Below are positions 24,239 to 33,572 of a stretch of DNA of 64,000 bases, piece by piece. This DNA comes from Frankia sp. AgB1.9. GTDB taxonomy: Bacteria; Actinomycetota; Actinomycetes; Frankiales; Frankiaceae. Positions within the stretch are counted from its first letter, which is position 1. Each line of letters starts with the position of its first letter. A model generated the notes under the pieces. It was not told the DNA's origin. It did not search any database and worked only from the letters and a program-made list of their open reading frames with translations. The DNA lies in contig NZ_JADWYX010000034.1 of NCBI RefSeq assembly GCF_016786355.1, forward strand, positions 24,574 through 88,573. The letters are read 5' to 3'. The position numbers were made by a program, and so were the translations under genes.

Positions 24239-25585
24239 TCAGGACGCCTTGGCGATGGCGCCGCACTGGAGAGCGGGAGCGCTCCATTTGCCGTTGGTCA
24301 GGTGGGCGAGGGTTTCGCACGGTGCTGGTGCGATGTGGTTGAGCGGCCAGCGGGTTTCGGGCACGGCCGCGGCGACGTAGTTCGTGTAGTCGGTGTTGAG
24401 GGTCTTCAGGAAGGTGTCGACCGTGAGGTTCTGGCCGGTCTTCTCGAGTGCTTTGACGAGCATGTCGGCGGACCAGTAGCCGGCCATCGAGGTGAGGCTG
24501 AGCGCGGTGCCGGGGGCGTACTTCTCGAAGTCGGCGGCCATCTGCGCGACGGCGGGGATGTCGGTGGCGAAGCCGCCCTGCCACTGCAGGAGTGCGTAGG
24601 TGCCTTCGAGCTCGGGCACGGTCGAGACGCGTGGGTCGTAGATGGGCGAGACGAGCGCGCCCTTGAAGCCGGCGGCCTTGAGGGATCCGGACAGCTTGAC
24701 CGCGTCGCCGAACTGGGCGACGTAGAAGACGACGGCGGGGGGTTTGCCGGAGTCGGCGGTCATGACGGCGTTGACGATCGCGGTGGCGTCGGTCAGGCCG
24801 GACACCGGAATGGTCGACTTGTTATAAACGATCTTGAAGCCGGCTGACTGGAGGCCCTGGCCGACGGTGATGATTCCCTGTCGGGCGGCGTCGTTGTCGA
24901 GGCCGATCAGTGCGGCGGTCTTGGCGGTGCCCGCCGGGAGGGCGTTGGCGATGGTCAGTGCGCCGCCGGTGTCGTAGGCCCGCGGGTCGCCGGTCTTGGG
25001 GGTCTGGCAGCCGGTGATGCCGAAGCCGATGGCGTTGCCGCAGAAGCCGGTGTTGTTGCCCCAGCCGAAGAACGGCATCTCGGCGGTGCAGAACGCGTCG
25101 ATGTAGCTGCCGTTGGTGGTCCCGACCAGGGTGGCGAAGGCCTGGTCCTGTTGGACGATGGCCTTGGCCTGGTCGGCGTCGCGGCCTGGGTCGGCGCCGT
25201 CGTCGCGGGTGCTGGCGAGGTCGAACTGGCGTCCGGCGACGCCGCCGGCGGCGTTCGCCGCGTCGAGGCGGATCTTGGCGCCGGTGGGGAAGTCGCCGAA
25301 CGCGACCCCGCCGGGGCTGGTGACGGTGGCGAGTGAGCCGATCTTTATCGAGGTCGCGGTGATACCGCGGTTCGGATCCGGCGCCTTGGAGCCGCAGGCG
25401 AGTTTGGCGGGATCGACGGTGACGTTGGTCTGGCTCCAGCCGTGGTCCGGCCCGAGCTTGCTCAACGCCGGATTGACCGTGACCGTGCCGGAACCCGCGC
25501 CGCCGCTCGAACTGGTGGAGCAACCAGCTACACCGACGGCGCAGGCGACGGATAAGACCAGAGCAACCCGGCCGGGATGCCTCAT
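24239..25585 (-). CDS. ABC-type substrate-binding lipoprotein (Leu/Ile/Val-type)
   Basis: A 448-residue lipoprotein, lipobox VGVAGC with Cys22. The mature part has the periplasmic-binding type I fold of branched-chain amino-acid receptors (ITATSIKIGSLATVTSPGG, KIRLDAANAAGGVAGRQFDL, AATGTTNG-like lobe). Such receptors in actinomycetes often bind aromatic, steroid or fatty substrates rather than amino acids. No permease or ATPase gene is adjacent, so it is an orphan receptor. Start: ATG at 25585 with AAGGAGATA upstream. The location between an acyl-CoA ligase and a P450 suggests binding of the substrate they process. Confidence 0.88.
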   Translation of the reverse strand: MRHPGRVALVLSVACAVGVAGCSTSSSGGAGSGTVTVNPALSKLGPDHGWSQTNVTVDPAKLACGSKAPDPNRGITATSIKIGSLATVTSPGGVAFGDFPTGAKIRLDAANAAGGVAGRQFDLASTRDDGADPGRDADQAKAIVQQDQAFATLVGTTNGSYIDAFCTAEMPFFGWGNNTGFCGNAIGFGITGCQTPKTGDPRAYDTGGALTIANALPAGTAKTAALIGLDNDAARQGIITVGQGLQSAGFKIVYNKSTIPVSGLTDATAIVNAVMTADSGKPPAVVFYVAQFGDAVKLSGSLKAAGFKGALVSPIYDPRVSTVPELEGTYALLQWQGGFATDIPAVAQMAADFEKYAPGTALSLTSMAGYWSADMLVKALEKTGQNLTVDTFLKTLNTDYTNYVAAAVPETRWPLNHIAPAPCETLAHLTNGKWSAPALQCGAIAKAS

Positions 25586-25683
25586 ATCGGTATCTCCTTC
25601 AGCAGCCGGACCGGCCTTGGGGACGGTCCTGGGGAACGGAATGGGGTCAAGTCACATCCACAATGAGATACTTGATACAATAT

Positions 25684-25697
25684 ACGTTCGCGAACGT
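25684..25697. promoter_or_regulatory. 14-bp palindrome in an AT-rich promoter-like stretch
   Basis: ACGTTCGCGAACGT is a perfect palindrome beside an unusually AT-rich stretch (about 25660-25685, GATACTTGATACAATATA). It lies upstream of the leftward substrate-binding protein gene and is a plausible operator and promoter for the receptor-P450 pair, perhaps read by the TetR regulator upstream. Confidence 0.5.
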
Positions 25698-25719
25698 GGC
25701 GACTGGACGAGGACCGGGA

Positions 25720-27297
25720 TCAGAGCCGCGGCGTCGGGACGGCCGGCTGATCAGTGCGCGGAGCGAGGTATTCGGCGCGCAGCGCCGCCGTCGCGAGTTT
25801 GCCGGTGGGCATACGTGGCAGCTCTGGGCGGAAGGTGATGACCCGGGGGACCTTGTAGCCGGCGAGGCTGGCCCGGGCGTGACGGCGCAGCTCGTCGGCG
25901 AGCTCCGGGGTGCCCGTATCGGCGTCGACGGGCTGGATGACCGCGTGTACGTACTCGCCCATCTCGTGGTCGGGCAGTCCGAAGACGGCGACATCGGCGA
26001 CCAGCGGGTGCGTGATGAGCGCGGCCTCGATCTCGGCCGGGTAGATGTTCACCCCGCCCGAGATGATGGTGAAGTTCTTTCGGCCGGTCAGATAGAGGTA
26101 CCCCTCGCCGTCCAGATAGCCGAGATCGCCGCAGGTCGTCCAGTTGGCGTGGTCGGGGTGGCGGCTGTCCTTCGTCTTTCCAGGGTCCCGGTGGTATTCG
26201 AACGGCGGCTCGTCGCGTTCGAAGTACAGCAGTCCCGCCTCGCCGGTCGGCAGCTCCCGTCCGGCCTCGTCGCAGATGTGCGGCGTCCCGATCAGGGGAC
26301 GGCCGACGGAGCCCGGGTGCGCCAGCCAGTCGGCGGACCCGATGTAGGTCAGGCCGCACCCCTCGGTCCCCGAGTAGTACTCGTCCACTACCGGACCGAG
26401 CCAGTCGATCGTCGCGCGCTTCACGTCCGCCGGGCAGGGACCCGCGGCGTGCACGAGGCGGCGCAGGCTCGACAGGTCGTATTTCGAGCGGACGTCGGCC
26501 GGCAGTTTCAGCAGCCTCACCAGCATGGTCGGCACCACCTGGACGTGGGTTATCCGCTCCCGTTCCAGGACGGCGAGCATGCCCTCGGCGTCGAACTTCT
26601 CCATGACGACCAGCGTCGCCCCCAGCTGGTGGACGCCGGCCGACCACTGAAGGCCCGCCGCGTGGTACAGGGGAGTGGGGCACAGGTAGATCGTGTTCTC
26701 GTCCATCCCGAACAGGAAACGGCCCATCGTCGCGATACCGCCGCCGGACGGCTGGGCGACCGACTCGCCGGACAATGGGCGCCGGATCCCTTTGGGCCGG
26801 CCCGTCGTCCCCGAGGAATAGAGCATGACCTCGCCGCGGGGCTCGTCGGCCAACGGCTGAGCGGTCTGCGTGGCGAGAGCCGCCTCGTACGGTTCGAACC
26901 CTGCCTGCGCGCCGTCCATCATCAGCCGCACGCCGCAGCCGGCCGGGCTCAACTTCGCGACCTCCGCCGCCGTCGCGGCGAGGTGGCTGGTGGTGATCAG
27001 CGCCTTCGCCTCTGAGTCGGCCACGAGGTAGGCCGCCTCGCTCGGCGACAGATGCCAGTTGATCGCGGTCAGGTACAGGCCCGAGCGCAGCGCGGCCCAC
27101 ACGACCTCGAGATACCGCGGGTGGTTCTCGGCCATGAGCGCGACGGTGTCGCCCTGGTTGAACCCGCGTGCGCGCAGCAGCCGCGCGAGGCGCAGGGAAC
27201 GCTCGTTCAGCTCGCGGTAGGTCACCGTCTCACCGGTGCCCGCCATCACCACGGCGGCCCTGTCGGGGCGAGTGGTCGCGTGAGATCCGGGATACAA
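25720..27297 (-). CDS. Acyl-CoA ligase (class I adenylate-forming enzyme)
   Basis: A 525-residue ATP-dependent ligase that adenylates a carboxylic acid and transfers it to coenzyme A. Motifs: P-loop MLYSSGTTGRPKGIRRPL (about 158-176), DEYYSGTEGCG, hinge TCGDLGYLDGEGYLYLTGR, NIYPAEIE and the catalytic lysine near the C-terminus in MPTGKLATAAL. The pattern is that of FadD-like ligases acting on bulky or steroid-side-chain acids. Start: ATG at 27297. It is the middle gene of a leftward TetR / ligase / receptor / P450 series, which suggests catabolism of a hydrophobic acid. Confidence 0.93.
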   Translation of the reverse strand: MYPGSHATTRPDRAAVVMAGTGETVTYRELNERSLRLARLLRARGFNQGDTVALMAENHPRYLEVVWAALRSGLYLTAINWHLSPSEAAYLVADSEAKALITTSHLAATAAEVAKLSPAGCGVRLMMDGAQAGFEPYEAALATQTAQPLADEPRGEVMLYSSGTTGRPKGIRRPLSGESVAQPSGGGIATMGRFLFGMDENTIYLCPTPLYHAAGLQWSAGVHQLGATLVVMEKFDAEGMLAVLERERITHVQVVPTMLVRLLKLPADVRSKYDLSSLRRLVHAAGPCPADVKRATIDWLGPVVDEYYSGTEGCGLTYIGSADWLAHPGSVGRPLIGTPHICDEAGRELPTGEAGLLYFERDEPPFEYHRDPGKTKDSRHPDHANWTTCGDLGYLDGEGYLYLTGRKNFTIISGGVNIYPAEIEAALITHPLVADVAVFGLPDHEMGEYVHAVIQPVDADTGTPELADELRRHARASLAGYKVPRVITFRPELPRMPTGKLATAALRAEYLAPRTDQPAVPTPRL

Positions 27298-27401
27298 GTC
27301 TGAACTCCTCGTCCGCCACGCCTGGGTCCTGAGATCGACGCCGATGAGCGTGCCGTGCGCCGTGGGGGGCCGGCGATCCGGACGTTACCCCGATGCCCGG
27401 A

Positions 27402-27428
27402 TTTTCTGCAACAGATCGAAGCAGAAAA
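27402..27428. promoter_or_regulatory. Inverted repeat between TetR and ligase genes
   Basis: TTTTCTGC (27402-27409) and GCAGAAAA (27421-27428) with an 11-base spacer lie between the TetR stop and the ligase start. It could be an operator for the ligase promoter or a weak terminator of the regulator gene; the sequence alone does not decide. Confidence 0.4.
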
Positions 27429-27440
27429 CTGAGGGGCGTC

Positions 27441-28100
27441 CTAGCCGGTGGACCGCTCGGTCCCGCCGGCCCCGGGGGCGGCCGGGCCCACGCCGGCGGC
27501 GGCTTTGATCAGGCGTATGAGCCTGCGGGTGAACGCCTCGTCGATGGGAATCCTGGTCACGCACAGCCGCGTCGTGAACGCGGACATCAGGCATTCGACG
27601 AGCATCGAGACATCCGCGTCGGGGTCGATCTCGCCCCGGGCGACGGCCCGCTCGAACGGGAGCCGCAGGAACGCCATCTCCTGGCTCGCGAGCCGCAGGC
27701 CACCGGTCAGGACGTCGTCGTTCGCGGTGGCTCTCGTCCTGATCAGGGCGATGGTCGTGGGATGGTTGAAGAGCAGGAGCAGGCCCTCGCGGAGCTTCTC
27801 TAGGTCTCGCTCCCAGCTGCCCTCGTCGGGGCGCGGAAGCGCGGCGGACTCCGCGGCGATCAGCACGTCGCGCACGAGGTCGGCCTTGCTGGACCACTGC
27901 CGGTAGAGCGTGGTCTTGTGGACGCCGGCGGCCGCGGCGACGTCGTCGAGCCGCAGCGCCTCGTAGCCGGAGGTCGCGAGCATCGAACGGACCGCGCCGA
28001 ACACGTCGCGGCGCACCCGTTCGGACAGCCCGCGCGGCCGGCCCCGGCCGCGGCCGGTCGGCGCGCGGCCGTCCTCGGGATCAAGGTTGGTCTCCGTCAT
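27441..28100 (-). CDS. TetR-family regulator of the ligase-P450 cluster
   Basis: About 219 residues. The helix-turn-helix lies at about 30-75: VRRDVFGAVRSMLATSGYEA, LRLDDVAAAAGVHKTTLYRQ and WSSKADLV. An Arg/Gly-rich stretch precedes it. The C-terminal domain includes LMSAFTTRLCVTRIPIDEAF. Start: ATG at 28100; GTG at 28115 is an alternative. Being the first gene of the leftward cluster, it probably represses the ligase, receptor and P450 genes until an acyl-CoA or free-acid ligand appears. This is inference from position. Confidence 0.88.
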   Translation of the reverse strand: MTETNLDPEDGRAPTGRGRGRPRGLSERVRRDVFGAVRSMLATSGYEALRLDDVAAAAGVHKTTLYRQWSSKADLVRDVLIAAESAALPRPDEGSWERDLEKLREGLLLLFNHPTTIALIRTRATANDDVLTGGLRLASQEMAFLRLPFERAVARGEIDPDADVSMLVECLMSAFTTRLCVTRIPIDEAFTRRLIRLIKAAAGVGPAAPGAGGTERSTG

Positions 28101-28851
28101 GTCCGTCCCAGTCACGGTAGTCGTCGCCGCACCATGCCACCCTGCACCGTCGCGGCGATCAACCGGTGTCTACGTGCCTGGGGGACAGGTGGCATGCCAT
28201 AGACCGCGAAGGTCGGAGAAGGATCTCCGTCTCGTCGCCTGCTCGTCAACGGGCTCAGGTCTGCCTCCGACGGCGAGATCATCTGCCTCTTGGTATGCCA
28301 AGTGGCGATCGGCGGTCGGAGCCGCCCCGGCGACCAGGGCTCGAGATCGCGACCATTCTCCCTGGTAGCAAGGCACTAGTGGGCTGCCTGAGCCCCGTAA
28401 CGAAGTCGGACGGCAGCGTTCATTCGATCGCAACATTTGGAAGATTGTATGCCTGATGTCGGGAACGTTCGGAACGACAACAGGCAACTCGATCTCCTCG
28501 GAGGGCAGCAGATGAAGATCGATTCCTAGGCGCAGGTTGCCTTGGCGTGAGTCGAGTCGGGCCCAACGGTGCCCGCCGCGACAGCTGTTGTGGTGCCGCG
28601 ATCCGTAACGAAGAGCTCATGGGCCGGCGCGACGAAGCTCAGAGGTCCGGTCGGGTGCCGGATCGAGCGGTCGAGTCGAACCGGGTTCGGACTGCGCCAG
28701 ACAGGCGCACGCGGTATACCAGACGGTCCGAAATTGGTGTCACGAAGCGTCAGGAGGACTCAGTCGTGCCGGCTGCGAGCGTCTCAGGCTGCAGGCGCGT
28801 GGGCTTCCGTACGATCGTGGCGGCCACGGAGATCGACACGGGGGTGGGGCG
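28101..28851. other. Gene-less 750-base stretch between two catabolic clusters
   Basis: Short open frames on both strands, but no motif, good ribosome-binding site or family pattern. It separates the leftward TetR cluster from the rightward GntR cluster and should hold both promoters. No structured RNA was recognised. Confidence 0.5.
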
Positions 28852-29586
28852 ATGACGACGCCTGGGTCAGCCGACCAGGTAGAGATCACGTCGCTCGACC
28901 CGCCGAGCCGGCTCGCCCCCGAACCCCTGGGCGTCGCCGACCGGTCACTGGTCCAGCAGATCTACGAGAACATCCGTGAACGCATCATCAACGGTGAGCT
29001 GGCGCCGGGAACCAGGCTGCGGGAGCGAGAGATCGCGCTCGCGTTGGACGTCTCCCGGATCCCGGTGCGAGAGGCGTTCCCTCAGCTGGAAGCGGAGGGG
29101 TTCATCGTCTCCGAGCCCCGTCGCGGCTCGGTGGTGACCCAGTTGACGCTCCGCGATGTCGAGGAGCTCTTCGACGTACGCACCAGCCTGGAGTCGCTCG
29201 CCGCCCGGCTCGCCGCCCGTCAGTCGGGCAGGGGCGCGACCGACCGCCTGCACCGGGCGCTCGTCCTTGCTGAGGCGGCGACGGCGAATGGCAACACGAT
29301 GGCGATCACAACGGCGAATGCCTCTCTGCACGAGGAGATAGTGGCGCTCAGCGGTAACAGGACCCTGGCGAACCTGATGCGGCCGATCAACGGTCGAGTC
29401 CGCTGGTTGTTCCGGCTTACCGCCGAGCGGGACGCCGGCGCGCTCTGTCGGGAGCACCAGGACCTCTGCCAGGCGATCTGGGACGGCAACGCCGAGTACG
29501 CCGCGGCCATAGCCATCGCGCACGTCGAGCGGGGACGTTCCTATTCGATCGAGGCGCTGCGTTCCATCCTCCCCGCCGCTGGCTGA
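28852..29586 (+). CDS. GntR/FadR-family (FCD) transcriptional regulator
   Basis: A 244-residue regulator. The winged helix in residues about 35-100 contains QQIYENIRERIINGELAPGT, RLREREIALALDVSRIPVRE and GFIVSEPRRGSVV. It is followed by an all-helical FCD sensor domain (about 105-235), with acidic and histidine metal-binding positions such as SLHEEIV. FCD regulators respond to small organic acids or sugar acids. Start: ATG at 28852. It opens the 13-kb rightward block of importer and enzyme genes and is its likely local regulator. Confidence 0.88.
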   Translation: MTTPGSADQVEITSLDPPSRLAPEPLGVADRSLVQQIYENIRERIINGELAPGTRLREREIALALDVSRIPVREAFPQLEAEGFIVSEPRRGSVVTQLTLRDVEELFDVRTSLESLAARLAARQSGRGATDRLHRALVLAEAATANGNTMAITTANASLHEEIVALSGNRTLANLMRPINGRVRWLFRLTAERDAGALCREHQDLCQAIWDGNAEYAAAIAIAHVERGRSYSIEALRSILPAAG

Positions 29587-30006
29587 GGACCTGACCAGAC
29601 CCATCACGTCCAACGGCGGATTGCGGCTGAGTCCACGTACTCGACCCGTCCGTTGAGTGCGGCGCCGTGACCTCGGTGCGGACTCGCCGCCGCGGCGCGG
29701 CCGGGTAATTCGCGCGGCCCGACGCGCGTCCTCCAGCGCACGCCCGCCCTCCGATCGGCCGGCCAGGCCTGACCCGCTGGCGACCGGCACCGCCCCGTCC
29801 CGCGATCGGTCTGACGTGGGCTGTCCGAACCGCGCCCTGATCCGTCACGGTTCCCGCCGGCATGCCCAGTTGCTCGGCGCGTCGTCGCACGTCCCGCGCC
29901 CGGAAGGAAGGTCACAGCCCATGGCATGGATCGCAGGCGCCGCCGACGATCTCTCGGTCGCTTCCAGTGGCCGGCTGATCGCGCGGTCCGGGAAGCCCGG
30001 GCCGCG
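29587..30006. other. Gene-less stretch before the cyclodeaminase gene
   Basis: No convincing gene. The downstream frame is open from 29926, but its first 27 residues are Arg-rich filler. It presumably contains the promoter of the catabolic operon and a binding site for the GntR protein; no clear inverted repeat was identified by eye. Confidence 0.4.
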
Positions 30007-30978
30007 ATGACGCTCCTGCTCAGCCGCTCGGAGATCGAGTCGCTCATCGACAGGACCGCGGTCATCGGCGCGGTCGAGGACGCGCACCGTGGTCTGGCCG
30101 CGGGCCAGGCCGCCAATGGCAGAGCGTCCGCCGTCATGGTTGGCGACGCGGTGTTTCTCCCGATGCTCGCCGTCGACGAGCGCCTGCGGACCGCGACCGT
30201 GAAGTTCCTCGCGGACCTCGTGGGCGTCGGCGGCAAGGTGCAGCGCACCACGCTCCTGGTCTGCTCGACGGTGACCGGCGAGTGCGAGGCGCTCTTGGAC
30301 GGCCGGCTGATCACCGCGGTGCGCACCGCGGCGACCAGCGCCGTCGCGACGAAGTACCTGGCCCGAGCGTCCAGCCGCACGCTTGGGCTGGTGGGCGCGG
30401 GCCGGCTCGCGATCGAACACCTACGCGCGCTGGCGCACGTGCTGCCGGTCGAGGACGTCGTCGTCTGGTCGCGTTCCGCGTCGACCGTCGATGCCTTCAC
30501 CGAGCAGGCGAAGGCGCTGGGGTTCGCGGTGCGAGCGCTTTCGTCGCCCGAGGCCGTCACCCGTGCGGCCGACGTCCTGTGCACCTTGACGCCGTCTCGC
30601 GAGCCACTCGTCCATGGAGCCTGGTTCACCCCCGGCCTGCACGTCAACGTCGTCGGGGCCCCGCCACGCGCCGACCACCGCGAGGTCGACAACGAGGCCA
30701 TGGCTCGGGCCTACGTGGTCGTCGACTCGGCCGACGAGAGCCTCGCCAAGTCCGGTGACACGGCGTTGGCGATCCGAGACGGCGCGATCAAGGCCGAGGA
30801 GGCCCTGCGCGAGCTCGGCGACGTCATCGACGGCCGCACCCTGGGTCGCACATCGCCCGACCAGATCACCCTGTTCAACTCGATCGGGCTCGCGCTGCAG
30901 GACACCGCGACCGCCCGCCTCCTGATCGACCGCGCCCGCGCCGAAGGCGTCGGCCGCGAGATCGACCTCAGCGCCTGA
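30007..30978 (+). CDS. Ornithine cyclodeaminase / mu-crystallin family enzyme
   Basis: A 323-residue NAD(P)-dependent enzyme. The N-terminal substrate half contains LLLSRSEIESLIDRTAVIGA, VKFLADLVG (catalytic Lys region) and CEALLDGRLITAVRTAATSA. The Rossmann half contains SRTLGLVGAGRLAIEHLRAL, with GAGxxA for the nucleotide, and HVNVVGAPPRADHREVD. Members deaminate ornithine, oxidise alanine or reduce cyclic imines such as pyrroline or thiazoline carboxylates. Start: ATG at 30007; the upstream extension is Arg-rich filler. As first enzyme gene in the block, it points to an amino or imino acid intermediate. Confidence 0.9.
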   Translation: MTLLLSRSEIESLIDRTAVIGAVEDAHRGLAAGQAANGRASAVMVGDAVFLPMLAVDERLRTATVKFLADLVGVGGKVQRTTLLVCSTVTGECEALLDGRLITAVRTAATSAVATKYLARASSRTLGLVGAGRLAIEHLRALAHVLPVEDVVVWSRSASTVDAFTEQAKALGFAVRALSSPEAVTRAADVLCTLTPSREPLVHGAWFTPGLHVNVVGAPPRADHREVDNEAMARAYVVVDSADESLAKSGDTALAIRDGAIKAEEALRELGDVIDGRTLGRTSPDQITLFNSIGLALQDTATARLLIDRARAEGVGREIDLSA

Positions 30979-31055
30979 CCGACCGCCGAGCGTGCAGGAA
31001 GTACCACCTGACCCCGCCCCGCCAGGTGCGTGCCTGTCTTACGAAAGGAATGCGC

Positions 31056-32510
31056 GTGAGCGCCGCTGCCCCCACCACCATGGACGCACGAGTCGCCGAC
31101 CTGCGCCGCGCCGTCGGTTGTGACGTCATCGCCGAGGGCGATGCCGGGTACGACGTGCTGCGCCGGGTCTGGAACGCCGACATCGACCGCCACCCACTCG
31201 CCATCGTCCGCGCCACGTCCGCGACGGACGTCGTCGCCGCCCTCCAACAATGTGTGGCGGCCGGCCTTCCGATCACCGTTCGAGGCGGCGGGCACAATCT
31301 CGCGGGCACCGCCGTCCTGGACGGCGCCGTCATGATCGACACGGGTCTGCTGCGGTCGGTCGAGCTGGACGAGCGGACCGGACGGGTTTCCGTCGGTGCC
31401 GGCTGCCGCTGGGGCGACGTCGACCAGGCGCTGGCCGGCCACGGCCTGGCCGTGCCCGCGGGCGTCGTCTCGCACACCGGGGTCGCCGGGCTCACGCTCG
31501 GCGGCGGTCTCGGCTACCTGTCCCGGATGTTCGGCGCGACCGTGGACCACGTCGAGCAGATCGAGGTCGTCGTGGCCGACGGGCGAATCCTGACCGTCAC
31601 CGAGCAGGACCATCCGGAGCTGTTCTGGGCGCTGCGGGGTGCCGGCCACAACTTCGGAATCGTGACCCGCTTCGTTTTCCGCACGATTGCCCTCCCGGGC
31701 CTGGTCACCATCCGACAGCAGCTCTTCGGCGCCTCGGACCGGCGCGCGATCCTGCGGTTCTTCCACGAATGGGGACCGGCGGCTCCGGGCAACATGGGGA
31801 CCTACATCCGCCTGCTACGGGCGCCGGAGTACTGGTCACAGATTCCCGCCGAGCATCGCGGCAAGCAGATCATCTCGGTGGCCACGATCTTCTACGGTGA
31901 CCCGGCGGGGGAGGCCGAGGCCACGGCGCCGATGTTCGCCCTGGCCGACCCGATCCACACCAGCCTGCGGACGATCCCGCACGTCACGCTCCAGCACAGC
32001 ACCGACGACGAGTTCCGTTACGGGCTGGGCCATTACTGGAAGCACACCTCGCTCGACAACTTCGACGACGAGGGCATCGACGTGGTGCTGAGGTTCGTCG
32101 ACGAGTACCCGGGCCGCAGCCTCAACTCGAGTGCCCACATCGCGCACCAGCTGCTCTGCCCGTTCGAGCTCATCGCCGGCACCCACCAGCCGCGGCCTCG
32201 CCCGAACGACTCGACCGCGGGCATCGAGTCGGTGCTCAGCGTCAACATCGGCGCGGACTGGCGGTACCCGTCGGAGAAGGCCCCACTCGTCGACTGGGCC
32301 CGCAGGTTCGACAACGAGCTGGAGCCCTACCGAAACGGCACCTACATCAACTTCACCTCGGTGGCGGGTGACGAGGAGATGGCCCGCTCCGTCTACGGCG
32401 ACAAGTACGACCGTCTCGCCAGGGCGAAGCGGCTCTACGACCCGAACAACGTGTTCTCCCGGGGCCTCGTCAACCTGGCGGAGAACGAGGACTCGGTGTG
32501 GGCGAAATGA
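31056..32510 (+). CDS. Covalent-FAD oxidase of the BBE / 6-hydroxynicotine oxidase type
   Basis: A 484-residue flavoenzyme. The PCMH-type FAD domain has ITVRGGGHNLAGTAVLDGAV with His80 as the expected 8-alpha-histidyl FAD attachment site. The second site where bicovalent members have cysteine reads HTGVAGLTLGGGLG, without cysteine, so FAD should be singly linked as in 6-hydroxy-D-nicotine oxidase. The BBE C-terminal motif is YDPNNVFS. These enzymes oxidise alcohols, amines or sugars with O2. Start: GTG at 31056 with AAAGGA 6 bases before it; ATG 31050 is too close to that site. It overlaps the next gene by ATGA. Confidence 0.9.
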   Translation: MSAAAPTTMDARVADLRRAVGCDVIAEGDAGYDVLRRVWNADIDRHPLAIVRATSATDVVAALQQCVAAGLPITVRGGGHNLAGTAVLDGAVMIDTGLLRSVELDERTGRVSVGAGCRWGDVDQALAGHGLAVPAGVVSHTGVAGLTLGGGLGYLSRMFGATVDHVEQIEVVVADGRILTVTEQDHPELFWALRGAGHNFGIVTRFVFRTIALPGLVTIRQQLFGASDRRAILRFFHEWGPAAPGNMGTYIRLLRAPEYWSQIPAEHRGKQIISVATIFYGDPAGEAEATAPMFALADPIHTSLRTIPHVTLQHSTDDEFRYGLGHYWKHTSLDNFDDEGIDVVLRFVDEYPGRSLNSSAHIAHQLLCPFELIAGTHQPRPRPNDSTAGIESVLSVNIGADWRYPSEKAPLVDWARRFDNELEPYRNGTYINFTSVAGDEEMARSVYGDKYDRLARAKRLYDPNNVFSRGLVNLAENEDSVWAK

Positions 32511-33547
32511 CCAGGGTCGGCGCCGACAGCAGCAAGTTCCCGCGCTCCCTCGAACTGGGCGCGATCGGGACGCTCAAGGCCATGAAGGCGGCCGGGCTTG
32601 AGGGCGCCTTCTTCCGGTCCCCGTTCGAGCTGAGCCGGACGATGGACCCCGCCGAGCTTTCCGACGTCGTCCAGGCGGCGGCCGCGCTCGACATGTACAT
32701 CGAGACGGGTATCGCCAAGGTGAACCCGTACGCCACGCCGGAGGCACCCGAGATCCGGGAGTTCGGGCGGGGAAGCTACTTCGACGGGATGGCCCGCATC
32801 ATCGAGGCGGTCGCGGACGTGGGCATCACGGAGCTGTGGACCGCGACGGCGAACTACAAACACCGGCTTCCAGGCCTGTTCGCCTGCGACCGGTTCCGCA
32901 CCGACGTCGACTGGGAGGACCAGCTCGCCGCGACGGAGAAGTACCTGACGAAGCTCGGGCCGGTGCTGCGCGGCGCCGGGGCGCATCTCAACATCGAGAC
33001 GCACGAGGAGATCACGTCGTTCGAGACCATCCGGCTGGTCGAGGCCGGTGGGCCGGACGCCTTCGGTATCACCTTCGACATCGCGAACGTGGTCTGTCGG
33101 GGTGAGGAGCCGAGCGCGGCCGCGCGGCGGCTGGCTCCCTACGTGCGGCAGACCCATTTCCGCGACGTCGCCCTAGTCGAGACGGACGACGGCTACGGGC
33201 GGTTCATCGTTCCGATCGGCTCGGGGATCATCGACTGGCCGGTGGTGCTCGGGCTGCTCGCCGAGCACAACCCGAACCTCAACATCTCGATCGAGGGCAT
33301 CACGGCCACCAGAGCCGAGATGTCGCTGTTTCTGCACGAGCCGCGCTGGGCCGCGTCCCACCGGGATCTGACGGCCGACGAGTTCGCCGCGCTGGAGCGG
33401 CGCGCGGCCGCGTACGGCGCCGAGGTAGCCGCCGGTCGCCGTCCGGGCCCGGACGACCTGCGCGCGGACGTCAGCGAGCAGCAGGAACTGGATTTCTTCA
33501 CGACGTCGGCCGCGGCGCTGCGCGACGTGATCACAGCGGCGGCCTGA
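32507..33547 (+). CDS. TIM-barrel sugar-phosphate isomerase/epimerase-like protein
   Basis: A 346-residue member of the AP-endonuclease-2-like TIM-barrel superfamily (isomerases, epimerases, inosose dehydratases). Typical strand-end segments: GLEGAFFRSPFELSRTMDP, DMYIETGIAKVNPY, LNIETHEEITSFE (metal-binding Glu), GITFDIANVVCRGEEP, THFRDVAL and LNISIEGI. These include Glu, Asp, His and Glu residues for a divalent metal. The ATG at 32507 overlaps the oxidase stop (ATGA), so the two enzymes are made together and may catalyse consecutive steps, for example oxidation followed by isomerisation. Confidence 0.82.
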   Translation: MTRVGADSSKFPRSLELGAIGTLKAMKAAGLEGAFFRSPFELSRTMDPAELSDVVQAAAALDMYIETGIAKVNPYATPEAPEIREFGRGSYFDGMARIIEAVADVGITELWTATANYKHRLPGLFACDRFRTDVDWEDQLAATEKYLTKLGPVLRGAGAHLNIETHEEITSFETIRLVEAGGPDAFGITFDIANVVCRGEEPSAAARRLAPYVRQTHFRDVALVETDDGYGRFIVPIGSGIIDWPVVLGLLAEHNPNLNISIEGITATRAEMSLFLHEPRWAASHRDLTADEFAALERRAAAYGAEVAAGRRPGPDDLRADVSEQQELDFFTTSAAALRDVITAAA

Positions 33548-33556
33548 CCCACCCCG

Positions 33557-33572
33557 CGGCGAGCGATCGCCG
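33557..33572 (+). terminator. Small hairpin after the isomerase gene
   Basis: CGGCGA and TCGCCG around a GCGA tetraloop, 10 bases after the stop. A 6-bp stem with no T-run, so a weak terminator or mRNA end structure before the importer genes. Confidence 0.35.
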
